From: Lutraria lutraria
Taxonomy: Eukaryota > Mollusca > Bivalvia > Venerida > Mactridae
Assembly (NCBI GenBank): GCA_964023205.1
Contig: OZ026841.1
Span: 33,618,399-33,682,398 of the forward strand
DNA length: 64,000 bases
Reading direction: 5' to 3'
Shown here: one piece after another, positions 44,888-56,832 of the stretch
Layout of the letters: the number at the start of each line of letters is the position of its first letter
Position numbering within the stretch: the first letter of the stretch is position 1
Position numbers and translations under genes: made by a program
The notes under the pieces: model-generated
Database searches by the model: none
What the model was told of the DNA's origin: nothing
Seen by the model: the letters and a program-made list of their open reading frames with translations, nothing else

Positions 44888-45104
44888 TTATGCTTCAATG
44901 TCAGCAGAATGTTCTCCAATTTGTTCCAGTTTTTCATCTGATTCTTCGTCAGTCACATGACGACAAATATATGGTATTGTTTCGCAATTCGTAAGCTCTG
45001 TATCTCGGCTAATTGACGTATGTTCACGTGTTTCGCTCGAGAAATTACGAGCATTTAAAAATCGTCTTAGCCTATGCCGACTGGTGAGCGATACTGCAGC
45101 TTGC
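44888..45104 (-). CDS. GPCR exon 3 (cytoplasmic tail)
   Basis: 217 nt after acceptor GATATCTTACAG. Encodes QAAVSLTSRHRLRRFLNARN and a Ser/Thr- and Glu-rich end (TDEESDEKLEQIGEHSADIEA is the last 21; its core is DEESDEKLEQ), then TAA at 44890-44888. The frame continues exactly from exon 2. Confidence 0.85.
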
Positions 45105-48100
45105 CTGTAAGATATCAATTACAGTTTATTTCAATTAAATCATTTTATAGAACATTCCTTATGAGATATTTGACAATTATTTGAAATCGGCTATTCGCAA
45201 GAAATTTGGTTAAGTTTACATTTTGTTTGACAGCCCATTGGACAACTATGGTCATTTCAAGGCCGACACTGAGATAGGGAGAGAAGATACAGGAGAACCA
45301 GGTATTTGTATTCATACTCTTATTTAGAACAGTTTTTCCTGGTTCTTTATCATGCCAAGAGTAAATCCTTGATACACGCCTAGTCCGTTTCCTGTTTCTT
45401 TACACAGTACTGCCTCGGTAGTTTTGAATGGGGACACTGAAAAAGCGTCCCCGAAAATTCGGAAGACTGAGCAGAGATTCAAGCCTAAGATCTTTCGTTC
45501 GGCAGTCCAGCGCGTTATCATTGCACCACCGATCAAACAGAGTACTGGTTGATATACAGTGTAGATGTATACTATATTTAGACTGTTGAACAATATAGAA
45601 CAAAACATTCAACAATTCAAACCATATGAGAATCGTTCTGAAACACGAGTATTCGATATACTGTATACGTCTTTAAATTGCCGGGGCTAAATTTTGGCGG
45701 TTTATTTGTTGAAAAGTTAAATATTGGCTGTGGTTAAGATTGGTGATTTCTTTGAATTGTGTGATATGTGACGTTCACTTCTTGTGATGCTGAATTCCTT
45801 TTGACCTAGAATAGTAGAGTATTTTTTATATTTGGGTCAAGAACCTTCTGGAAATTCTGTAGATGCTTAAAGGAAAAGGGCAAAACGTTGTAGAAAGTTG
45901 CCATAATTATTTTAGGGAGACTAAGCTTCAGTCTGGTTAGTTAGGTTATTACTATCTTACTTCTGTGTGGAACTTTTTAACATTTCCGTGAACTCATATC
46001 AGGATCGGTATCATTGTTAGTCAATTCATTTTAGGATAATTTGAAACTTGGTGTTTGAGAATTCTGTACACTTATTAATTAAAAACATCATTATTTCTGT
46101 TTGTAAAATATTTCATTATATAAATATTGGCATTGTTTATTGCTGCATTCTCGTTTCTGTTGTTTAGACTTTAAAATAGCCTTACCTGAACTTTCTATTC
46201 ATCGCACAATAGATTATCACATTCCAAAAACTGTTGCTAATGGCGATCCAGGTAACAGCAAAGTCCACAGTCTCATTGAGCTTAATTCCGGTTAGTGCAA
46301 TCACCAGAGTACATAAAGTCCACGGTGTAACAGCTATGAAAAAACCCATCGTGATGGCTGCTAGATATTTGGATGTTTTCAGAATCTGAGAGACGGCATG
46401 ACTTCTCTGAAAATAAAAACAAAATGTCTAAAAACACTATGTTCTGAGTTAATGTTTTCTCTCGGTAATTTGAAAGCAAGTATTATTATGTAACGGTAAA
46501 TAATCAATTCACACTTATGTGGCTGTCGAAACATTTATTATTCCCATTTCTGATATATTTGCACATGGAACAATTGGTACATGTATTCAAGCATTTGTCT
46601 GCCTGGAAACGGAAAGGACTAAATTTCCAATTAAGTTGTTTGACTTTCCTCAAATGTGTAAACATTCATGTAGTCCGTGGCAACATCTGTCATCATAATT
46701 GCAAGGTTACAATTGGATGGGCAAAACCGCCAACAGCCAACTGAGTTTTATCGCAAGATAAAATATGGATTTGTTTTTTAATGGCAATAATCGATACTGT
46801 TTGTGATCCATTAGAATATTGTATATTTCAGTGTATTTGTGTGCTCCTTCCATGTTTAATATGTTGTCTATAGCGGCCCATTCGATCGTTATGGTCATTT
46901 AACTGTCGCCCCAGTGAGGAGAGAGGGGAGACATGATACAAGAGATCAAGACATTAAATCTCATCTCTTGCTTCGAATAGTTGTAGTTTTTCCTGGTTCT
47001 TTATCGTACCCGATGCAAGGCACCGAAAACGCTACATTCGTTTCCTGTATACAGTAACTTCCGAAAGACAATACTTGGATCGGTTGTTGGGATGTGGACA
47101 CTGAAAAAGCGTCCGTGAAATATCGGAACTAGGAGCCGATATTCAATCCCACAATCTCCCGCTTGGTAGTCCACCGCTTTACCAGTATGTCACCGATCCA
47201 GCCCATTTTCGGTATTAGCATTTGTAAACAGGAAAAGTAAAATTAAATTTCCTTCTGTCAGCAGAAATTCTGGTCATATTTTCAGAAGAGCAACAAAACC
47301 AATACTTAGTATGTTCTTAGACGGCAGACAAGAGAATGCTTGCTATGTTTTGCAGAGACCTAATTCAAAACATATATCTGTCTGATATCAGGATGAAGTA
47401 CCACACTAATGGCTTCATTAAGTCTTCTTATAAAGCACAGTTAGTGATTCTTAAGTATCTTATTTCATGTATTTGGACATGTTACAACACATCATTGTAA
47501 TCTTGATATAATTGTCTTTGTGTACGGAGAAAGTATATACAATTAATTTAAACTTCGAGGAATATCATACTATGATATTCGTAGAATATTAAATTGATTG
47601 TCAGTGATATTTGTAACGCTATCGATGTAGCAGTATGGCTTCCTTCAAGAAGATCAGTACACCCTTTGTCATCCGGGTTAATTAAGACATAACAAACATT
47701 CGTGACAAAATAAAGTGAATGAATGGTTCCCGAAGGATTAGTCGTGTTGACAAACACTATTTGTGAAGGACGGTTGATGTTCATCACGTGATCACGACTG
47801 ATATGTATCATGTAGAACACGTGTGAGACTGGTGTGTGAAGCATCATTAACAATCGTCTCGTAAAACTAGAAGAAAGAGTCAGCTTTGGATGGGATAGTC
47901 ATGTCTGACTCAGTTGAATAACATGCACTTCTAAGGTTAAGACGAACTCGACAAATCCGTTGATATAAGGAGAATAAAATGAACTGTATTGCAATGACAT
48001 AAGTCATACCGTTACAAATACATGTACATGAAACTAATAATAAATTCTTCGAGTTGATTATCAACAGTTGCGTATAAATTGATACGGCGTAAAAAAACAA

Positions 48101-51100
48101 CACTTTTTTCACTGACATATCTAATTTTAGTAGTACCTGTCATTGACAACATTCATATGAAAAACATTTCATTGATGGCTCCAAAGTCATTACTTTTTTT
48201 ACTTTTTTCTGGTATTTTGACATCACGCTAATGACCTGTGACATGTGGCCAGTTTTCCAGCTTCAACGTTATGGGTTCTATTCAGGTGTACGCTCGTAGT
48301 CATCCCCTACCGTAAACATGAGTATAGCACCACCGACCCTCCGTAAGTTGGCGTGACATCTTCATAACATGTCACATCAGTGATTGGCTAGTGATTTCTA
48401 GTCACAGACCATAACTACTCGACCACGGGGGTGCCCATTCCAGTTATATAATGTCAAGCAAGTTTTCAGCATGATGCTGAAAGTTTTCAGCATGATGCTA
48501 AAAGTTTTCAGCATGATGCTGAAAGTTTCAGCATGATGCTAAAAACTTTCAGCATGATACTGAAAACTTTTAGCATCATGCAGGGTCGTGCATTTATGAC
48601 CCTTATCGTACGTCATATATTTCAGTTACTAGTACAATGTATATAGAGCGGTCGATTTACTTAATCTGTTTTCTGGTCTGTATTCTAACCAAAGGGGTTT
48701 GTCACGAAAAAAATCCAAAAAATGTTTTTTCCATGTAACCCGTATATACAAACACCTTTGATTCTAACCAGTACTAACGTACCCTTCCAAAAGGAACCGG
48801 CAACTTCTCCAAATATGGATGAAATTGGAACTTTTGTCAAATTTTCAGAGAATGGTATGATCTGCAGCGACCGGTATTCTGACTCGGTTTGCTGAACACT
48901 GGACCACGTCCGCTGCTGATTCAAGACATATCCCGATTTTGTTCAACAGATCTTTAATGAACAGTACTGGATTACTCGATATTATCATTTTCTAATGATA
49001 ATGTTTGGCTAGTTAAGATCCCCTGAGTACCCCTCTACACATCTTTCAAATACTGGTTGATTGTTAATTTCATTGTGACCTTCATAACCTCAAAATGTCA
49101 AAAAAGAAATCTGTAGCTCATTGTTATTCAAAACGACTCAATAGATTTTAAACGTGCAATATTTATTGTATCAAATGAATTAAGAATTCACTTGCTGGCA
49201 TTCTGTCATTGTGTATATTGAATTTCCTCGCATATCTGATTTAAAATCATTTAATTGTAATTTATATTAATATGTATAATGGAACTTGTGGTATATCAGA
49301 TCCGCATGTTGACATGTATCCGTCCTCTACTTATTAGTTCGATCTATCATGAACAAAAGTGTTTTCACATTAAACGATTTGAAGATTATCTGGTAACCTT
49401 ATTTACATAGTTGGTGGGGGATTTGCCGTCTTATTTGTTTAAGACACTGTTTAAATGAAATACCATTAGACGTATTTAGCAATTAGACAGACGTAAAACC
49501 TTTGAAGTGTTCAGATGTTATGATAAAATCAGCCTGTCCCCCAAACCCTTTAATTTGAGTGAATATGATACATTTAATGGTTGTCACATTACATATATTG
49601 ACGTTTTTATTTTTTTGGCATTTTCGCCCGTTTTTCGGTAATATTTCATTTATAGACAGGTGAACCCTAAAGGAAGACCAAGTATCAGTTTACTTGATAT
49701 TTGTAAGGACATAGAACATTACATACATTGATTGTGACTTGTACAAAGTGTATTGTGTCATCAGTATAAAAATGGATTTTAAAAACATTGTACAAGGTCA
49801 CATCGATTTATTAGCATTTATACAGTATATTAGTATGAACTGTAATTCACACAGTGTGTCTGGTAAAATTGGCAAGGATGCTAGATAAAGGTTTTATACT
49901 AATTTAACTCTACATTGTGATAGATGTAGTTTAGATGACAACGTTGTATGCTCACGGGAGTTGGTCCCCTTTAAGTTTAGATATAATGGTATTTGGGTGT
50001 TTTCGTAAATAAGAATGCATAAGGAATCGTAGCGACTGTAGCTTTCTTATAACGAATAAGTGCTCCGCATGCGCAGTGTGTACTAATTCGTCCTTCAAAA
50101 CCATTTGATATTTTATGTTTATTATTCAGATTAGAAAGGGCAGAAAAATATAAACACTTCTTGACAGTAATTTGATTAGAAAGTGGGGCGCGCAATAAAA
50201 TATATTTTATTTTACATCAATTGTTTACGCAATCGAATCAAGTGCCGATTTCAGATTAGTTTGAATGTCACTGGAAACATAAATAATCCCATGAGGAAGT
50301 ATTTGCCGTTGGCAAAAGATAACTTGGAAAAAGTAGAACGTACCGGTCTACAGTTAATGATGAATCGATTGATATCGTCAATAATAAACTTTGAACATAC
50401 AGTTGAATCTCGTTATCTCAAATTTCTAGGGACCTTGGAAATCAGTTTGAGATAACCGAAATTTGAGATAAACAAATATTATATAAAAATATATGTTTTA
50501 AAGTATTTGTGTACACGCACGTACAGTAGCCTTTATCTAAAATTACAATACATGTATGATTACGTTTCGCTTGAACATGTGCATACGTAGAGAAGAAACA
50601 AAATAATTATGTATCTATTCATAATAATTAATATCAACAATTAATGTCCCAACATAAAATACTTATTTACGAAATTTCTTGTAAGAATTCGAAAAAAACC
50701 GGAGCGTCTAGCTTTACATATTTTCTGATGTGTACGCATTCCGTACATAATGTAAGATGAATCCGTTCGTTGCAACGTCGATTACGCTCTCAGAATTAAT
50801 TATTTTTATCAAGCTAAGATCATTTTACAAAGATTTGAATCCAACAATGTCATAGGTGGCAAGTAATCGTACTCAATTTTGAAGTTAAACCTACGAGTAT
50901 CCTAGTATTCGGATACTCACCGCAGCCGAAGTTATACGTGGTGCGTATTTTTTTATCTTACCTACCATAATTTTAGTTAAGTCAAATAACAGTTATGATC
51001 ATCATGCTACACTACACGTGTGCTCTCTGTTTGTCACACGATTATAAATCTCCCAAAGCCTTTAAATTGTTCAATTAGCAAAATGTCATGATAGGTGTGA

Positions 51101-54100
51101 AAGCGTCCATTGTTCGCTGATCTGCTCCAACTTTGAGATAAACAACTCAAACTACATGTTAATTAGAATCACGGGGACAAAAATTTAGTTTGACATAAAC
51201 GAAATTTTGAGATAAGTGAATTGGAGGTAAGCGGATTAATTTCATATAGAGAAAGAGCAAAGAAATCGGGACCCAACGAAACAGTTTGACATAACCGAAA
51301 TTTTGATATAAGCGAGTTTGACATAACGAGATTCAACTGTATTTAAATCACGGATGGTACAAATGTATGGATCATGTTTATATGACACCGCTTTTTCAAC
51401 TTTTTCTAAATCCTATTCTAAAGGCCCGGATATACAAAATACAACAGTCCGTGCTTTGACAAATATGGTTAAAACCATAGGAGCTCGAAGTCAGGAATTT
51501 TTTTTCCAGCAATTTTGCCCTTTTCACATGTAATATTACCCAAACTTTAATAATTCGGTCGTATTTTGTCCAAATATTGACTTTTGTAAATTACTTGAAA
51601 ACGGGTCTGGTAATCTGAAAAAAGAGAAGGAGTGACATACGCCATGTTATCCGCAACAAACGCCAAGAGTGACTCCCCTTGGCGCGGTCAGTTTTTTATC
51701 TACCCCGCTGGTTCTCCCAATCACAACGCGGCGCAATATTGTACCGGAAACCCCGGCAATTGTAGTCAAAGTGCGGTGGGACCTAGAAAACGTGCGCAAG
51801 TTCCAACGGTCAATATTTATTTTCTGGAGCTGGCATAGGACGTTCAACTTATTTGTATACATGGTAGGATTTGACAGCTATTTCATAACACTATTTTCAT
51901 GCATACTAAAACACAACATGCTTCATAAGCTATCTAAGTCCATTTTCGTGTATACAATGACTCGCTAAAAACTATTAAAACATGTTTCTCGGATGTAAAT
52001 ATAGTAAATGGTCAAATATATATAGACCCTACCTAAACAAGTCAATTTATTTTAATCTGTACATGTTTACTATGTGATATGAATGGAGTAGAATGCTTTA
52101 TACACATTATTTATACACAAAATATACAAAAACAGTCATTAATTTCGTAATACTATGAGATACTATTTATACTCGTTATCTATATACAAAAATATACACT
52201 AATGTTATGCTACTGGTGACATGAATGAAGTAAAAAATGTATACTCTTTATTAATGTATTTAAATGCTATGCTAGTTCAAAATATGATCTCATGCAATTA
52301 TTTAATTACAATGTACTTTTTATTACATACGCGTGTATTCTCAGATGTAAATCACGTGATCATGGCACATTAGGTAGAGTTTGTGACTTTTTATACAGAT
52401 GATTATTGTATGACATATATTTATGTTCTGAATACATTCTGTAATGTATATTTTTGTATATAGATAACGAGTATAAAACTAATAATTCTCCGAGCACAAC
52501 GTGAGTGCTCAGGTGAGCTAATAAAAGTATACAACTTTCAAGCAGTTTATGTCACACAGTAGTATAAAATTAATGTATATTTTTATTTTACATAATGAGT
52601 ATAAAACTTTCACTCCATTCATATCACCAGTAGCATGAAATTAATGTATATTTTTGTATATAGATAACGAGTATAAAACTTTTACTGCATCCATATCTCA
52701 CATTATTACGAAATTAATGTATAGTTTGTGTATAAATAATGTGTATAAAGCAATACTTAAAAAACTATAAAAAGACAGAAAAATAATAAAAATGCATGTC
52801 ATACAATAATCATCTGTATAAGAAGTCACAAACTCTACCTACTGTGCCATGATAACGTGATTTACATCTGAGAATACACACGTATATAATAAAAAATAAT
52901 TAAATAATTGCCTGAGATCATATTTGAACTAGCATAGCATTAAATGCATTAATAAAGAGTATAATTCTTTTTACTTCATCCATATCACTCAGCAGTATAA
53001 ATTAATAAATATTTTTGTACATAGATAATGAATATAAAACTTTTACTTCATCCATATCACTCAGCAGTATAAATTAATAAATATTTTTGTATATAGATAA
53101 TGAATATAAAACTTTTACTTCATTCATATCACATAGCAAACATGTACAGATTAAAATAAACTGACTGGTTTAGGGTCTATATATATTTGACCATTTACTA
53201 TATTTACATCCGAGAAACATGTTTTTAGCGAGTCATTGTATACACGAAAATGGACTTAGATAGCTTATGTAGCATGTTGTGTTTTAGTATGCATGAAAAT
53301 AGTGTTATGAAATAGCTGTCAAATCCTACCATGTATACAAATAAGTTGAACGTCCTATGCCAGCTCCAGAAAATAAATATTGACCGTTGGAACTTGCGCA
53401 CGTTTTCTAGGTCCCACCGCACTTTGACTACAATTGCCGGGGTTTCCGGTACAATATTGCGCCGCGTTGTGATTGGGAGAACCAGCGGGGTAGATAAAAA
53501 ACTGACCGCGCCAAGGGGAGTCACTCTTGGCGTTTGTTGCGGATAACATGGCGTATGTCACTCCTTCTCTTTTTTCAGATTACCAGACCCGTTTTCAAGT
53601 AATTTACAAAAGTCAATATTTGGACAAAATACGACCGAGTTATTAAAGTTTGGGTAATATTACATGTGAAAAGGGCAAAATTGCTGAAAAAAAAAATTCC
53701 TGACTTCGAGCTCCTATGGTTAAAACATTAAACAAACTTTCAGGTCGGCTAATAGAGCACACATTCACGTAACAAGAGGGCCATGATGGCCCTATATCGT
53801 TCGCTTGACTACCACTGCAGCCGTGCACAATCAGTGAAATATCTAAGTGTTAGTTTTAGTAAATTCTTGAATATTTAAGATGTAAATCAAATGACTTTAT
53901 GGGGTGGGGTCAAATTGGTCAGGGGTCATGTTTTGATAGACATCAATTATACAATGTAACATAATAAATATAAGCTCTAAAAGTCATCTGATTTTAGGGA
54001 AGAAGTTTGGAGATTTTCATATAGAAATCTGTGTAAAATCGAGTGACCCCTTTGGTGGGGTACCAACAGAGTCAAGATATAAGCCAGTTTGGTACAGGTC

Positions 54101-56832
54101 CACTAAGCAATGCTACATGTCAAATATCTAAGCTGTAAGCCTTCCATTTTAGTTTAAGTAATCTTTGAAGATTTTCCTAGGTGCAATCAAGACTCAGGGG
54201 CGGGGTCAATTTGACCCGAGGAGTCACGATTTGAAAAACATCTGTAGAGATTCACTAGGCAATGCTACACACTATATATCTAAGCTCTCGGTCTTCTGGA
54301 TTTTGAGAGGATGATTTTTGAAGATTGTCCAATAGAAATCTATATTAATTCAATTGACCGCATCGGTGGAGAAAATATTATAGAATTATTTAAGCATTTT
54401 AAACATCTTTATTTAAGTAATGATTTTTAGAGATGAAAAATGTTGAATCATATTTGTCTGTCGAAGGTACACGACTTTATAGAAACTGAGCAGAATGCTG
54501 TTGGAGGTTGATATTGAAGAATTGGAGATGAATAAAACCATTCCTTGTCTGATGAGGGGTAAAAGCGGTGGAATAGATACATTCTTGTTTGTAAAGATTT
54601 TCTACATCCATTGTCCGGAAAAAGTATGCTATGTGAATTTAAACTGTTTGTACCCTGAAGAGTGGACAAGTGGTACCACCTATTGCACTTGTGCCAAAAA
54701 GGAGATGATAGAAACGTTGGTATGGTAAACATATTTGTGTCGATGCCGTGATCCAGTTGTTTGTGCACTTGTAACCCGGCGATCCGTATTTGTATCCCGA
54801 TCGCAGCAAGTCATGTCCTGCGGTGTTTGACAAAAATGTCTAATGTCTACCATACGCTGGTATGGTCAACCTGTCGCTGAATATAACTGACATATGATAA
54901 AATTTGACGTGATACGATACGTAAACAATGCGTCGCCGTTATTAGGACAATACAATTACGACGTGTACATGTGTATTTACACAGTGTAGATGCTGGTTAT
55001 CTACGTAGACATTTTGGGTCAGCATTCAATAATGGGGTTTGTGTTCACTGTAATAATAATATTTGCTTGTAAAAAATCGACTATTTTACCCATTACATCA
55101 AAACGGCGCCATTCCATATTCAAATTAATAAATAATTAATAATCTCCTAAATAGCACCACAACGTCCCAGGCAACCATCAAGATAAAATTTTAAAAAAAA
55201 TTAGTTTTACACTGAGGTAACCCACGTATGCATGCCTAGTTATTAGACTTCTGTACCGTTATCAACTTTTATTGACAATTTATATTTGTTGGGCATGATT
55301 TAATGACGGAAGTCATATTAAGCTGTTTTCAGTTTTCATACAATCTGTCGCAATTTCATTCTGACCAACAATGAAAGCTGTTGCCATATCAACCCATGTC
55401 ATTAATAGTATTAGACAATACAACAAAATGATATATAACGGTATGATATATGTATATATCAGAAAGTTCATCTCATTCATTTAGTTATATAACTTAGTCT
55501 ATAGAACAAGTTAGAATCTACTGACGAAAACCAAAACCAGTCCATGAAACAAAAAAGTTTCCAATATGTAATAAACACACAAACTATATACAAGGATATA
55601 CACCTTCCCTCTTTTTAACCCTTTTTATGTATCTATTTTATTCTACTTATGTTTCATCTATCAAATAATAATTACATGACTGTTTATCCTATAAAACGCT
55701 GTTCATTGCATTAGTTTACTGATAAACTGACATAAAATAACATGACCTCCTGGAACACAATTAAGCAATCTATATTTTATACATGTCGTACTGTGTACTC
55801 ATGTACTTACATTTCTATTATACATTTATGTTTTGTTCTTGTACGAACGTTTATATGTTATAAATGTATATACATATTGTCAAAAGATTTTAAATGCATT
55901 ATATACAGTATAAAAATACTTGTACAATGTTAAATCAAAGTAAGTTTTGTACCGTGTGTTATGTATTAACACGTATATAAAATGTATGTCATGTTATTAT
56001 ATAAAAAATGTAGATTCCTAGGCCAAATGCCTATTACCTTGTAATAAACTATAAACTATGTAATATAATAAAAAAAAAAACATGTTCTTACACTTTCAGA
56101 AACTCTGCCCTTTCTTGGAAACACACGTATATTCTCTTTACGGTTGGCAACCACGAATATAGAACCATAACTAAAGATGAATAAAATTGATGGCAGAACG
56201 TAGAAGATGGCGATCACACTTAGTGTAACATTGTGGTTCACATAATAGGGTTCACAGTTGACTCCAATTTTATCAAAATAAAATTGCTCTCCGTAAAAAA
56301 TGACAAAAGCATAAACGCAAAATGTTATTGTCCAAGTGGTTAAAATAATTATGACGTACTTCCGTGATGTCATAAAGCTATTGTATTTCAAATAGTGGTG
56401 GACGGAAAAATATCGGTCCAATGAGATTAAAACTAGCGATAATGTAGATTCGTGAAACAATGCTGAGATCAGTAAAGCCTCAATTTTACAAAATGTTTCC
56501 GAGTACGGCCAGCACTTGTATAAAGCGCTGTAAACACAAAATGGACACACTAGTAGTCCCATACTTAAATCTGTACAAATCAAAGAATTCATAGTAAGTC
56601 GCACTTTCTTCAGAAATAACTTTGTACTATCGGAATGGTTAAATACAATCGCTGAAAACACGTTACCTATAATTATTCCAAGAGACACAAATACAATGAT
56701 ACATGCCTTCAAAATATCTTCCCATGTCGGTACATAATCATTATTTTCACACGTAAAAGTCTGATTTAGGTTTGTCGCCATGATTGTACTATTTTTACTG
56801 TTCCACAAACGAAAACTTAGATTATACATCAA
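44888..56832 (-). CDS. Class A (rhodopsin-like) GPCR, three exons, 392 residues
   Basis: Exons 56832-56092, 46406-46186 and 45104-44888 join in frame (phase 0, then phase 2) to 1179 nt. Helices: TM1 about 41-64 with G56-N57; TM2 80-103 with D88; TM3 with C115 (25 before R140) and DRY at 139-141; TM4 with W167; C193 in loop 2 as disulfide partner; TM5 201-227 with P214; TM6 257-284 with P275; TM7 292-313. The N terminus has NLS, NST and NQT sequons. The tail has a basic stretch and an acidic end. Two oddities: NPxxY reads NVIIY (309-313) and CWxP lacks the C and W. It should be a plasma-membrane receptor coupling to G proteins. Ligand unknown; the TM7 pattern loosely recalls orphan receptors of the GPR21/GPR52 kind. 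Confidence 0.88.
45232..45540 (-). mobile_element. SINE family A copy in GPCR intron 2
   Basis: Contains GAAGATACAGGAGAACCAGG, TTTTTCCTGGTTCTTTATCA and GGGGACACTGAAAAAGCGTC, aligned with 10630-10945. The tRNA-like head lies at the high-coordinate end. Confidence 0.7.
46186..46406 (-). CDS. GPCR exon 2 (TM6-TM7)
   Basis: 221 nt between acceptor TTTTTATTTTCAG and donor GTAAGG. Encodes RSHAVSQILK, the TM6 segment FFIAVTPWTLC and the TM7 segment AISNSFWNVIIYCAMNRKF. Joins exon 1 in phase 0. Confidence 0.88.
46407..46867 (-). other. Start of the 9.7-kb first GPCR intron (3' end in gene orientation)
   Basis: Contains the acceptor tract for exon 2. The short frame at 46517-46744 on + has no motif. 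Confidence 0.4.
46868..47208 (-). mobile_element. SINE family A copy in GPCR intron 1
   Basis: Carries TTTTTCCTGGTTCTTTATCG, GGACACTGAAAAAGCGTCC and a degenerate tRNA-like head at 47150-47205. Confidence 0.7.
47209..48269. other. Intronic, nothing recognised
   Basis: AT-rich intron sequence. The 101- and 83-codon frames at 47548-47853 and 47867-48118 on - show no family signature. Confidence 0.35.
48270..48440 (-). mobile_element. SINE family B copy
   Basis: On - it starts GGGCACCCCCGTGGTCGAGT, then TATGGTCTGTGACTAGAAAT. Resembles the heads at 17165 and 21920. Confidence 0.5.
48461..48582. repeat. About 21-bp palindromic tandem repeat, 6 units
   Basis: AGTTTTCAGCATGATGCTGA repeats head to tail four times (with TGCTAAA variants), then switches to the inverse orientation (ACTTTCAGCATGATACTGAA, AACTTTTAGCATCATGC). 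Confidence 0.9.
48583..50399. other. Intronic, nothing recognised
   Basis: AT-rich intron of the GPCR. No repeat boundary or coding signal I can support. Confidence 0.35.
50400..51339. mobile_element. 940-bp pogo/Tc1-like TA-flanked MITE
   Basis: Left end CAGTTGAATCTCGTTATCTC, right end the inverse (ACATAACGAGATTCAACTG), TA on both sides. Several subterminal TTTGAGATAA / TTTGACATAA copies lie near each end. No transposase ORF. Confidence 0.85.
51476..53718. mobile_element. 2.24-kb near-perfect palindromic element
   Basis: Terminal sequence CATAGGAGCTCGAAGTCAGG and its inverse. An 8-bp direct repeat GTTAAAAC flanks both sides (51468-51475 and 53719-53726). The outer 500 bp of the two arms is so alike that 99-, 71- and 68-codon frames occur in identical inverted pairs (for example 51669-51968 and 53225-53524). 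One 8-bp gap (CTATTAAA near 51972) is visible. The inner 1 kb is made of about 70-bp AT-rich units and is palindromic too. The 8-bp duplication suggests hAT-type transposition. Confidence 0.9.
53760..54400. repeat. Dispersed AGAGGGCCATGATGGCCCT-type repeat
   Basis: Begins CAAGAGGGCCATGATGGCCC. It has two or three loose internal units, each with a GGGGTGGGGTCAAATTGGTC- or GGGGCGGGGTCAATTTGACC-like block and a TCTAAGCT block. A common molluscan repeat style. Confidence 0.6.
54401..56091. other. GPCR intron 1 near exon 1, unassigned
   Basis: AT-rich. 55960-56050 (GGCCAAATGCCTATTACCTT, AATAAACTATAAAC, poly-A) looks like a retroelement 3' tail but has no recognisable body. Overlapping frames at 54448-54768 and 54495-54728 are unrecognised. 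Confidence 0.35.
56092..56832 (-). CDS. GPCR exon 1 (N terminus to TM5)
   Basis: 247 codons from ATG at 56832 to GAAAGT before donor GTAAGA. A second in-frame ATG (MATNLNQTF, residue 18) lies downstream and could be the real start. Confidence 0.9.

Noticed and set aside
51669..53524. Paired 99-codon frames in the palindrome
   Set aside because: Identical because the arms are inverted copies; low-complexity content with no protein family signature.
54448..54768. 106-codon open frame on - (and 77-codon frame on +)
   Set aside because: Both strands are open over the same stretch, neither has a recognisable domain, and it lies inside the GPCR intron.
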